Notes under the pieces: model-generated
The model's input: the letters and a program-made list of their open reading frames with translations, nothing else
The model's database searches: none
What the model was told of the DNA's origin: nothing
Part shown: positions 42,139 to 49,656 of the stretch, in pieces
How the letters are laid out: every line of letters begins with the position of its first letter
Position numbering within the stretch: position 1 is the first letter of the stretch
Assembly (NCBI RefSeq): GCF_030063135.1
Contig: NZ_JASISO010000009.1
Span: 116,494 to 180,493, forward strand
Reading direction: 5' to 3'
DNA: 64,000 nt
Origin: Streptomyces sp. G-G2
Lineage (GTDB): Bacteria; Actinomycetota; Actinomycetes; Streptomycetales; Streptomycetaceae
Position numbers and translations under genes: made by a program

Positions 42139-43428
42139 GTGAACTGGCTCATCCACGACTACCGCGAGAGCGATCTGGCCGCGGTCGTCCACCTGATCGA
42201 CACCACCGCCGAACTGGGCCAGGAGTCGGTCTTCTCACTCGCCGAGTGCATCAGCGCCCTCACCGGGCGCCAGCCCGCGGTGGTCGCCGTCCACCAGGGC
42301 GTACCGATCGGCGCGGCCCTGGCCTGCGTCGCGGGGGAGCGGGCCTGGGTGATGCGGATCGCGATCTGTGCAGGCTGGCGCGGCCGGGGCCTGGCCAGCG
42401 CCCTGCTGGTCGAGCTGGAGCGGCGGCTGATCGCCGCCCGGGTCGGCCGGATCGCGTACGTCCTGCCCGAGGAGGACCTGCTCGGGGAGGGGCTGCTCAA
42501 CGCCGGGTACACCCGGCAGCCCGCCGTCGCGTACTTCGAGAAGACCGAGCCGCTGCACGGTCCGGCGGCCGGTCTCCTCGACGAACTCGGCGGCCGCTTC
42601 CTGCCCGCCGACCTGTGGGACGCGGTCGCGGGCATGGAGACCGAGAAGGACCTCATCGAACGGCGCGTGGTGCTTCCCCTGGCCGAACCGGAACGGGCCG
42701 CGCAGCACGGGGTCCGGCCGCCGCGCGCCATCACCCTCTTCGGGCCGCCCGGCACCGGCAAGACCACCTTCGCCCGCGCGATCGCCTCCCGCCTGGGCTG
42801 GCCCTTCGTGGAACTGCTGCCTTCCCGGCTGGCCGACGAGGGGAACCTGGCGACCGCGCTGCGCGGCGCCTTCGCCCGGATCGCCGAACTGGAACGGGTC
42901 CTGGTCTTCATCGACGAGGTCGAGGAGATCGCGCCCGTGCGCACCGAACCCGCGCAGCCCGGCGGGATCCACGGGGTCACCAACGAGCTGCTCAAGCTGA
43001 TACCCGGATTCCGCGAGGGTGGTGAGCGGCTGCTGGTCTGCGCGACGAACTCGATCCGGTCGCTGGACCCCGCCTTCCTGCGGCCCGGGCGCTTCGACTA
43101 CCTCATCCCCATCGGCACCCCGGACGCCGGGGCGCGCGCCGCGATCTGGGCCCGCTACACGGCGGGGCGCGCGGACGTCGACGTGGCGGCCCTGGTGGAG
43201 GCGAGCGAGCTGTTCACGCCCGCCGACATCGAGCACGCGGCGCGGATCGCGGCGCAGGTGTCCTTCGAACGGGATCTGGAGGCGGCCGGAACCCGGGGCG
43301 CGGTGGCGGGGCCGCCCGGCGCGGGCACGGAGGACTACCTGGCGGCGGTGGCCCAGTGCAAGCCGACCGTGACACCGGCACTGACCGGCCAGTTCGAGGC
43401 GGACATCACCGCGCACGCCCGGTTCTAG
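42139..43428 (+). CDS. GNAT acetyltransferase / AAA+ ATPase fusion
   Basis: A 429-residue protein. Residues 1-145 form a GNAT domain (IHDYRESDLAAVVHLIDTTA, acetyl-CoA loop ICAGWRGRGLASALLVELER near residue 80, then LLNAGYTRQPAVAYFEK). Residues 150-400 form an FtsH-like AAA+ domain: Walker A FGPPGTGKTT near 203, Walker B VLVFIDEVEEIAP near 255, sensor 1 VCATNS near 300, and Arg-finger FLRPGRFDY near 313. No protease domain follows. It might acetylate a target and remodel it, or use the GNAT fold to recognise one. Start: GTG 42139. The stop codon overlaps the palindromic element at 43427. Confidence 0.87.
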   Translation: MNWLIHDYRESDLAAVVHLIDTTAELGQESVFSLAECISALTGRQPAVVAVHQGVPIGAALACVAGERAWVMRIAICAGWRGRGLASALLVELERRLIAARVGRIAYVLPEEDLLGEGLLNAGYTRQPAVAYFEKTEPLHGPAAGLLDELGGRFLPADLWDAVAGMETEKDLIERRVVLPLAEPERAAQHGVRPPRAITLFGPPGTGKTTFARAIASRLGWPFVELLPSRLADEGNLATALRGAFARIAELERVLVFIDEVEEIAPVRTEPAQPGGIHGVTNELLKLIPGFREGGERLLVCATNSIRSLDPAFLRPGRFDYLIPIGTPDAGARAAIWARYTAGRADVDVAALVEASELFTPADIEHAARIAAQVSFERDLEAAGTRGAVAGPPGAGTEDYLAAVAQCKPTVTPALTGQFEADITAHARF

Positions 43429-43487
43429 TGCCGCGTCAGGCGATGTCTGCCCGTCAAGGAGCGGCGTCCGGTGCCTGACGCGGCACT
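43427..43487. repeat. 61-bp palindromic element overlapping the stop codon (possible mini-element)
   Basis: Arms of 15 perfect bases, AGTGCCGCGTCAGGC at 43427-43441 and its complement at 43473-43487, enclose 31 bases. The first two bases form part of the TAG stop of the GNAT-AAA gene, in the context CTAGTGCC. Terminal repeats and a CTAG context suggest a small non-autonomous element or a pair of IS ends; a terminator is the other reading. Confidence 0.6.
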
Positions 43488-43969
43488 GGGCCGTCTCTCG
43501 CGGATCCTGCCCGGCCCGCGCCGCCCGCTGCCGCGCCTCGGCGCGGTGCCGGAGCGCGGGCCCGCGCCGCGGCCCCCGCCAGCCGGCCGAGCATGCGAAA
43601 TGGCCCGCGGCCGCTCCCCAAAGCAGCCACGGGCCTCCCGCGCGGACGTGGCATCCGTGCGGAACGGCCACGTTCCGGTTGGGGTGTTCGCCGGCTGGAA
43701 CGTGACACGCAGGGTGCCGTGGAGGTGTCCTGCACACCTCCGTCAACACCTTCGAGTCAACCAGCCGGCCCGGGCTCGGGGCTTCGGCCGGAAGGCCACG
43801 GCCCGATGGGCCGAACGGGGGAGGGGCCGGTGGGACGACGTCACACCGGCCGACCCTGCCGCCCTCCGACGGAGGAAGCCGCCCGTGGGCTTCGTGATCT
43901 TCATGATCTTCATGACCCTGCCCGGACCCGCGCTGCGGCTCACGGCCGTGGCGGTGATCCGCCTCCCCG
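43488..43969. other. 482-base gene-free stretch with many inverted repeats
   Basis: No frame here shows recognisable homology. Structures: GGAACG/CGTTCC (43661-43666/43671-43676); GCCGGCTGG/CCAGCCGGC (43690-43698/43761-43769) enclosing GGAGGTGT/ACACCTCC (43721-43728/43734-43741) and GGTG/CACC; GGCCGGTG/CACCGGCC (43825-43832/43844-43851); and a 9-bp direct repeat GATCTTCAT near 43900. It lies between convergent genes. It may be a structured RNA, a terminator region or relics of insertions. Confidence 0.5.
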
Positions 43970-44752
43970 CTACCGGGGGCAGCGGTAGCTGAATTCCACG
44001 GCCGCCGTGTGCGCGCCGGGCTCCTCGATCCGGATCTCCGCCCGGGCCGGGTAGTCGCCCGTCCCGCGGAAGGTCCAGAGCAGGTGCAGCCGCGCCTCCC
44101 GCTCCCCGCGCGGCACCCGCTCGCTCAGCACGTCCGAACGGCTGCCGTCGCCGCGCACCCAGCGGTAACGGATCGTCCCCGGGTTCCCGTTGGTCCGTAC
44201 GACGGCCACCACATCGGCCGTCGAGTCGCAGCCGGGGCCCCGCGCGTCCGTGCTCACCCGGACGTCCCGGACCGCCACGGCGGGCCCGTACCGCTGCCAG
44301 CCCAGGTACGCGAGGACGGCGGCCAGCACGACGAGGGCGAGCGCGTAGCGGCGCAGCCCCGCCCCGCGTCGCCCGCGCGCGGCCACGGCCGCGGGCGGCG
44401 GCGCGGTCACCGGGAAGGGCGCGGCCACGCCTGCCGTCACCCCGGGTCCGAACCGCAGCACGGAGCCCTCGACCCGGTCGGGCACGGCCTCCGGCCCCTC
44501 AGGGCCTCCGGGGGCAGCGATGCGGCGGGTCGCCGCGAGGCCGTCCGGACGCTCCGGACGCTCCGGACGCTCCGGGTGCTCCGGGTGCTCCGGCGGCCCG
44601 CTGATCCAGTGGCTGCCGAGCACGGTGGCGCTGTAACCGTCCTCCTCGGGGGCCGCCGGGGGCCCGGCGGAACCGGGCGGCTCCTCGGGGCCGGGACGCT
44701 GGAGGGGCTGGAGGGGCTGGAGGGGCTGGGTACGGTCGTCGGGATCGCTCAT
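43970..44752 (-). CDS. Single-pass membrane protein coupled to the kinase gene
   Basis: A 260-residue protein. The cytoplasmic N-terminus (about 130 residues) is Pro/Glu-rich, with PLQPLQPLQ and PEHPEHPERPERPERP repeats; one membrane helix follows (RRYALALVVLAAVLAYLGW, near 145), then an extracellular beta-type domain of about 100 residues ending EFSYRCPR. The ATG overlaps the kinase stop (TGATG), so the two are translationally coupled. The extracellular part shares the pattern xIRYRWxxGDGSxS with the kinase tail (VRIEWFLGTESGD). It may be a partner or substrate of the kinase. Confidence 0.75.
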   Translation of the reverse strand: MSDPDDRTQPLQPLQPLQRPGPEEPPGSAGPPAAPEEDGYSATVLGSHWISGPPEHPEHPERPERPERPDGLAATRRIAAPGGPEGPEAVPDRVEGSVLRFGPGVTAGVAAPFPVTAPPPAAVAARGRRGAGLRRYALALVVLAAVLAYLGWQRYGPAVAVRDVRVSTDARGPGCDSTADVVAVVRTNGNPGTIRYRWVRGDGSRSDVLSERVPRGEREARLHLLWTFRGTGDYPARAEIRIEEPGAHTAAVEFSYRCPR

Positions 44753-46344
44753 CAGCGCGGCACCTGCGCCTGGCAGCGCGGGATGGGCTTCGAGTCCGTC
44801 GCGGCCCCGCCGCCCGCCGCCGGGACGGTGGTGACGCGCACGCTCAGGTAGCAGCCGAGACCCCGGGTGACGGTGTGCGACTGGACGAGCGGGGCCACCG
44901 CGCCCGGCTGCGCCGTGAGCGTGTCCGCGCCGTCCGCGTACCGCAGATCACCGGACTCGGTGCCGAGGAACCACTCGATCCGCACCGTCACCGGGCCCCC
45001 CTTGGCATTGAGGGACACCGTCGCCCGCCCCACGCTCGGGCTGGTGGCGAGGGCCACCGACACCGATCCCACGACCACCGTCGGCGTCGGGGACGGAGTC
45101 GTGCTCGGCGTCGGGCTCGGCGTGGGCGTCGGCTTCACCGAGAGGGACGGCGACGGCGACGGCGAGGCCGAGACCGAAGCCGAGGGGGACGGCGAGGCGG
45201 ACAAGGACGCGGAGGGGGACGGCGAGGGAGAATCCGACGGGGACGGACCCGGCGCGCCCGGTCCCGGCGGCCCCGCGCTCGTCGTCGCGAACGCGCTCAC
45301 CACCGAACTCGCGTCCGGCGAGGCACCGATCGCCTGCGCCGCGAACACCAGCACCGCGCCCAGCACCAGAGCCGTTCCGGCCGCCACCAAGCCGCGCCGC
45401 CCCGGCCGCCAGGACACGGGCGGCGGTGGCGGCAGGACGGTCGTGGCCAGCGCGGTCGTCCCGGCGGCCGGAGCGCCCGCGGAGGGGAACAGCAGCGGCA
45501 GCAGCGCGGCCAGCGCCGCCAGCTTGCGCTGCCCGCGTTCCTCCCAGTCCGGCCCGTACGCCGCGCGGGCCACGACCTCCAGCTCGGCGACGAACGCGTC
45601 CGCGTTCTCCGGACGCTCCTGCGGCCGCTTCGCCAGCCCCCGGCGGATCAGCGGGCGTACCGGCTCGGGCGCCTCGGCCTCCGGGACCGGCGCCTCGATG
45701 TGCTGGACGGCCAGTTCGGCGAAGTTCTCCCCGGCGAAGGGCTTGCGCCCGGTCAGGCACTCGAAGAAGGTCGCGGTGGCCGCGTACACGTCGGCGGCGG
45801 GCGAGGCGGGCTCGCCCTGCCACTGCTCCGGCGCCATGTAGGCGGGCGTGCCCGCCACCCCCGGCGTCGTACCGCGCCCCGCCGCGATCCCGAAGTCCAC
45901 CAGTTTCGACGAACCGTCCTGCGCGACCAGCACGTTCTCCGGCTTGTAGTCGCGGTGCACCACCCCCGCGCGGTGCGCTTCGGCCAGTCCCAGCAGGGAC
46001 CCCTTGAGCACCACCAGGGCCGCCTCCGTGTCGGTGCTCCCCGAGCGCTTGAGCAGTGCGCGCAGGGAGATCCCGTCCACCAGCTCCATCACGATGGCGG
46101 CGCCGTCGGGCGCCTCCACGTACTCGTACAGCCCCACCACGTACGGCGAGTGCAGGCCGCCGAGCAGCCGGGCCTCCGCCCGGAACTCCCGGACGAACGC
46201 CGGGTCCCGGCGCAGCCGGTCGGCGAGGTACTTCACGGCGACCGCCGTACCCGTCGCGTCGTGCACGGCGAGCACCACGCGGCCGCTGCCGCCCGCGCCG
46301 AGTTCCCTGTCCTGCGTGTAACCGGGAACGGTCCACGTCTTCAT
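44752..46344 (-). CDS. Membrane Ser/Thr protein kinase (PknB-like)
   Basis: A 530-residue Hanks-type kinase. The catalytic domain (residues 8-265) has the Gly loop LGAGGSGRVV, the Lys of VAVKYLADRL, VVHRDYKPENVLV (HRD with Tyr), VDFGIAAG and YMAPEQWQG, all needed for activity. A membrane helix lies near 318-340, followed by a 65-residue Ser/Pro/Thr-rich stalk and an extracellular beta-type domain (about 425-530), rather than PASTA repeats. It is the first gene of a coupled pair with the membrane protein downstream. Start: ATG 46344. Confidence 0.92.
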   Translation of the reverse strand: MKTWTVPGYTQDRELGAGGSGRVVLAVHDATGTAVAVKYLADRLRRDPAFVREFRAEARLLGGLHSPYVVGLYEYVEAPDGAAIVMELVDGISLRALLKRSGSTDTEAALVVLKGSLLGLAEAHRAGVVHRDYKPENVLVAQDGSSKLVDFGIAAGRGTTPGVAGTPAYMAPEQWQGEPASPAADVYAATATFFECLTGRKPFAGENFAELAVQHIEAPVPEAEAPEPVRPLIRRGLAKRPQERPENADAFVAELEVVARAAYGPDWEERGQRKLAALAALLPLLFPSAGAPAAGTTALATTVLPPPPPVSWRPGRRGLVAAGTALVLGAVLVFAAQAIGASPDASSVVSAFATTSAGPPGPGAPGPSPSDSPSPSPSASLSASPSPSASVSASPSPSPSLSVKPTPTPSPTPSTTPSPTPTVVVGSVSVALATSPSVGRATVSLNAKGGPVTVRIEWFLGTESGDLRYADGADTLTAQPGAVAPLVQSHTVTRGLGCYLSVRVTTVPAAGGGAATDSKPIPRCQAQVPR

Positions 46345-46524
46345 CGTTCGCCCTCTGCCATGGCGTCACCGTGTCGTTCGAGATGTCCTTGGGCGCCCCG
46401 GCGGTGCCGGGCCATCTCCTGGGACACGGATTGTGCCGTGGCCGGTTCCCGGCCGGAAGGCTGTCTCATCCACTGGTTCCGGCCGCGGTTCGGGCAGATT
46501 TTCAGCCAGGATCCGGGACGTGGT

Positions 46525-47796
46525 TCAGGCGGCGGCCTCCCGGACCGCGATCATGTCGTGCAGCCGGTCGGCCGCCGCCCGCCCGAAGGCCGGGTCGTTG
46601 ATGTGGGTGTCGTAGTCGTAGAGGTGGGCGGAACTGCCCCGAAGCCCCTCGCGCAGCGCCCCGAACAGCGCCCGGTCCGCCCCCGGATCGTGGTAGGGAC
46701 CGCCGGGAGCGCCCAGCGTGGACAGCCCGCGCAGCGGCAGGCAGACGGCGGTGGGTCCGGTCGCCACCCGCAGCTTGGTCGCGACCCGGCGGCCCAGCTC
46801 CGCGCACTCCGCCTCGGTCGTACGGATCACCGTGATCGACGGATTGTGCACCCGGACCCGCCGGTAGCGGGCGTGCTCCGGCAGGCTCTCCAGCGGCCCG
46901 AACTTGACCATGTCCAGCGCGCCCAGGCTCACCACCTGCGGAATTCCCGCCCGCCCGGCCGCGCTGAGCCGGTCGGGACCGGCGGTGAGGATCCCGCCGC
47001 ACAGATCGTCGGCGAGTTCGCTGAGCGTGAGGTCCAGGACCCCCGCGAAGAGACCCTGACCGGCCAGGGTCTCCAGGGTCCGGCCGCCCGCGCCACTGGT
47101 GTGGAACACCAGCACCTCGTAGCCGAGCCCGGTCAGCCGCTCGCGGGCCGCGTCCACCCCGGGAGTGGTCACCCCCGCCATGCTGGCCGCGATCAGCGGC
47201 CGCCCGTCTCCGCCTCTGCCCCCGCCCCCGCCCGGGAGGGCGGGGCGCAGTTCGCGGGAGGACCGCGCGAAGGCCTTGGCCATGCCCGCTACGGCCTCGG
47301 CGGCGTTCGCCAGGACGGGCGCGGAGACGCTGTTGATCCCCGCGATGTCCACCACGCTGTACATCATCGTGATGTCGGACGATCCGACGTACGGCGCCAC
47401 GTCACCGGACGCCATCGAGGACACCATCAGCTTCGGCACGCCCAGGGGCAGGGCCCGCATCGCCCGGGTGGCGATGGACGTGCCCCCGCTGCCCCCTACC
47501 GCCAGCACGCCGTCGAGCCGCCCGTCGGCGTGCATCCGCAACAAGGTGGCTTCCGCGCCCCGCGCCATGGCCGTCACGGCCGCGCCCCGGTCGGCGGCCG
47601 CGCGCAGCTCCGTCAGTTCCGTTCCCGCCGCCCGGGCCACCGCCTCCCGCGGTACGTCGGCGGGCACCCGTGGATCGCCCATGATTCCTGTGTCGACCAG
47701 GACCACCTCGACGCCGGCGCGCAAGAGCCGCTCGCGCAACCAGCCGTACTCGACACCCTTGGTGTCCAGGGTTCCCACCAGCACGACGCTCGTCAT
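46525..47796 (-). CDS. Tm-1-like ATP-binding domain protein (UPF0261)
   Basis: A 423-residue protein of the Tm-1/UPF0261 family: it opens TSVVLVGTLDTKGVEYGWLR, has LAVGGSGGTSIATRAMRALP near residue 95 and MVSSMASGDVAPYVGSSDI near 125, and continues in the second domain with LIAASMAGVTTPGV and VFHTSGAGGRTLE. The family binds ATP and in many genomes pairs with a TIM-barrel PEP-mutase-like gene; that partner is absent here. The biochemical role is not settled. Start: ATG 47796. Confidence 0.88.
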   Translation of the reverse strand: MTSVVLVGTLDTKGVEYGWLRERLLRAGVEVVLVDTGIMGDPRVPADVPREAVARAAGTELTELRAAADRGAAVTAMARGAEATLLRMHADGRLDGVLAVGGSGGTSIATRAMRALPLGVPKLMVSSMASGDVAPYVGSSDITMMYSVVDIAGINSVSAPVLANAAEAVAGMAKAFARSSRELRPALPGGGGGRGGDGRPLIAASMAGVTTPGVDAARERLTGLGYEVLVFHTSGAGGRTLETLAGQGLFAGVLDLTLSELADDLCGGILTAGPDRLSAAGRAGIPQVVSLGALDMVKFGPLESLPEHARYRRVRVHNPSITVIRTTEAECAELGRRVATKLRVATGPTAVCLPLRGLSTLGAPGGPYHDPGADRALFGALREGLRGSSAHLYDYDTHINDPAFGRAAADRLHDMIAVREAAA

Positions 47797-47845
47797 GATG
47801 TGTAATGTCCACGCGGTCGGGCCCCGCTGGCAAGTCAAGGTCGAG

Positions 47846-48328
47846 TCAATCGTGCAAGAGCGTCAACAGCCGCTCCAGGAAGGCGATTTGGGACGTCACC
47901 AGGCTGCTTCGGGCCACCGGTGGAGCGAACCAGGCCACCCGGTCCAGCTCCGGGAACTCCTCCGTCCGCCCCGACCCCGGCGGCCACTCCATCGTGAAGG
48001 TCCCGGGCCGCATCAGCTCCGGATCGAGGTCCGCCTCGACCGCCCAGACCGTCACCAGCTTCCCGTTCGTCTGGCGCACCTCGCCCAGCGGAAGGTACGG
48101 GCCCTCCGGCGGCGGCAGCCCGATCTCCTCGGTGAACTCCCGACGGGCCGCGTCCCGGGGGGCCTCGTCCGCCAGGTACTCGCCCTTGGGAACCGACCAG
48201 GCCCCGGCGTCGCGCCGCTCCCAGAACGGGCCGCCCATGTGGCCGAGGAGCACCTCGACCCCGGCCTCCGCCACACCCGGCGGGACCCGGCGGAACAGCA
48301 GCAGACCGGCGCTGCGCTTCTGTGTCAT
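47846..48328 (-). CDS. NUDIX hydrolase (diadenosine polyphosphatase-like)
   Basis: A 160-residue NUDIX protein. The complete Nudix box is KGEYLADEAPRDAARREFTE near residue 48, continuing EIGL. The start QKRSAGLLLFRR and the WSVPKGE motif ahead of the box are typical of the Ap4A-type or MutT-like group. The likely substrates are dinucleoside polyphosphates or damaged nucleotides. Start: ATG 48328. It is in the same direction as the Tm-1-like gene downstream and the CDF gene upstream, with gaps of about 50 bases. Confidence 0.9.
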   Translation of the reverse strand: MTQKRSAGLLLFRRVPPGVAEAGVEVLLGHMGGPFWERRDAGAWSVPKGEYLADEAPRDAARREFTEEIGLPPPEGPYLPLGEVRQTNGKLVTVWAVEADLDPELMRPGTFTMEWPPGSGRTEEFPELDRVAWFAPPVARSSLVTSQIAFLERLLTLLHD

Positions 48329-48374
48329 GGACCGATGTATGCCCCGCGGGGCCGTGGTTCAGCGGTCCGGTCAG

Positions 48375-49421
48375 TCAGTGGTGGTGGGGCCCCTCGCGGT
48401 GCACCGGGCCGTGGGCGTCCGCGCAGTGCCCGTCCGGAGCCGTGCCATCGGGGTGCTCGCCCGCCCGGCCCACCGAGAGCAGACCGTCCTGCACGTGGTC
48501 CACCTGGAGGGTGGTGTGGGTGATCCCGTACTCCGTCCGCAGCAGCCGTTCCAGGTCACGGCGTACGGCGTGGCAGTCACCCGCCGGTTCCACCAGCACG
48601 TGCGCCGAGAGCGCGGCCTGCTCCGAGGTGATCGTCCAGATGTGCAGGTCGTGCACCTCGGTCACCGGCGGGTGCGACACCAGCCGGTCGCCGACCGCGT
48701 CCGGGTCCACATGGGCGGGCGCGGCCTCCAGGAAGATCCGGCCGGACTCGCGGACCAGCCCGTACCCCGCCTTCACCATCAGCACCACCACGATCAGCGT
48801 GGCGATCGCGTCCGCCTGGACGAAGCCCGTGGTGAGAACGATCAGACCGGCCACGGCCGTCCCGATGAAGGCGAACAGGTCGTTCAGGATGTGCTGGTAG
48901 GCACCCTCGACCGCGAGCGAGGACCGGTTCGCCTTGGAGATGCACCAGGCGCACACCACATTGACGACGATCCCGGCCAGTGCCGTGACCAGCACCAGGC
49001 CGCCCTGCACCTCGGGCGGGTCGACCAGCCGCCGGACCGCCTCGTACGCCAGCCAGAGCGCCAGCAGCAGCAGGGTCAGCCCGTTCGCCTGGGCGGAAAG
49101 GATCTCCGCGCGCTTGAGCCCGTACGTGAACCCGCCGCGCGCGGGCCGCGCCGCCAGCCGCATCGCTATCAGCGCCAGGACGATCGAGACGGCGTCCGTC
49201 AGCATGTGGGCGGCGTCGGAGATCAGGGCCAGCGAGCGGGCCACGAGACCGATGACGACCTCGACCGCCATGAACGCGCCGATCAGGCCGAGCGCGATCC
49301 CCAGCCAGCGGCGGTCGGCGTTCTCCGCGACCCCGTGCGCGTGCCCGCCGTGGCCACCGGCGCCGCCGTGCCCCCCGGGCCCGTCCGGTCCGTGATCGTG
49401 TGCGTGGTCGTGCGCACTCAT
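48375..49421 (-). CDS. Cation diffusion facilitator (CzcD/ZitB-type) metal exporter
   Basis: A 348-residue CDF transporter that exports zinc or a similar divalent metal. Both ends are His-rich (HDHAHDHGPDG and GGHGGHAHG; at the C-terminus HREGPHHH). Six helices are seen; the transport-site motif is SDAAHMLTDAVSIVLAL in helix 2 (HxxxD), matched by HILNDLFAFIGTAVAG in helix 5. The cytoplasmic domain includes VTEVHDLHIWTITS. Start: ATG 49421 with GGGGGA upstream. Three 9-bp repeats lie 60-90 bases ahead and may be its operator. Confidence 0.93.
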   Translation of the reverse strand: MSAHDHAHDHGPDGPGGHGGAGGHGGHAHGVAENADRRWLGIALGLIGAFMAVEVVIGLVARSLALISDAAHMLTDAVSIVLALIAMRLAARPARGGFTYGLKRAEILSAQANGLTLLLLALWLAYEAVRRLVDPPEVQGGLVLVTALAGIVVNVVCAWCISKANRSSLAVEGAYQHILNDLFAFIGTAVAGLIVLTTGFVQADAIATLIVVVLMVKAGYGLVRESGRIFLEAAPAHVDPDAVGDRLVSHPPVTEVHDLHIWTITSEQAALSAHVLVEPAGDCHAVRRDLERLLRTEYGITHTTLQVDHVQDGLLSVGRAGEHPDGTAPDGHCADAHGPVHREGPHHH

Positions 49422-49481
49422 CGCTGGTCCCCCGTCTGTTCGGTCTGCCGGTACATCCCGTCCGTCCCGTCTGCTCGCAAC

Positions 49482-49508
49482 GTTCGGACCGTTCGGACCG
49501 TTCGGATC
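49482..49508. repeat. Three 9-bp repeats (GTTCGGACC) upstream of the CDF gene
   Basis: GTTCGGACC at 49482 and 49491 and GTTCGGATC at 49500 are contiguous. They lie in the 235-base gap between the divergent CDF and FHA-ABC genes. A 9-bp spacing is close to one helical turn, so they may bind a regulator; slippage is the other explanation. Confidence 0.6.
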
Positions 49509-49656
49509 CGACGCGTGAAGTGAAGCGCACCCGGAGAGGATCGGCAAAGGCTGCAACGGGGACCGTTGTCATTACCCATAAGACCACTCTGACCTGCGGT
49601 GATGTTCCGCGCCCGCTGGACGGGCCCAGAAGGCCCCGCCGTGGGAAAATCGGCTC

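Noticed and set aside
43690..43769. tRNA-like cloverleaf with TTCGAGT
   Set aside because: The acceptor-like stem is 9 bp, the T-loop is not flanked by GG and CC, there is no proper D arm or anticodon stem, so it is not a tRNA.
43743..43943. Small minus-strand frame starting MKIMKITKPTGGFLRRR
   Set aside because: No convincing ribosome site and no recognisable similarity; the start comes from a 9-bp tandem repeat.
43471..43992. 173-codon plus-strand frame between the GNAT-AAA gene and the coupled membrane gene
   Set aside because: Begins inside the palindromic element, is Arg/Pro-rich and crosses several hairpins; it overlaps the 3' end of a real gene.
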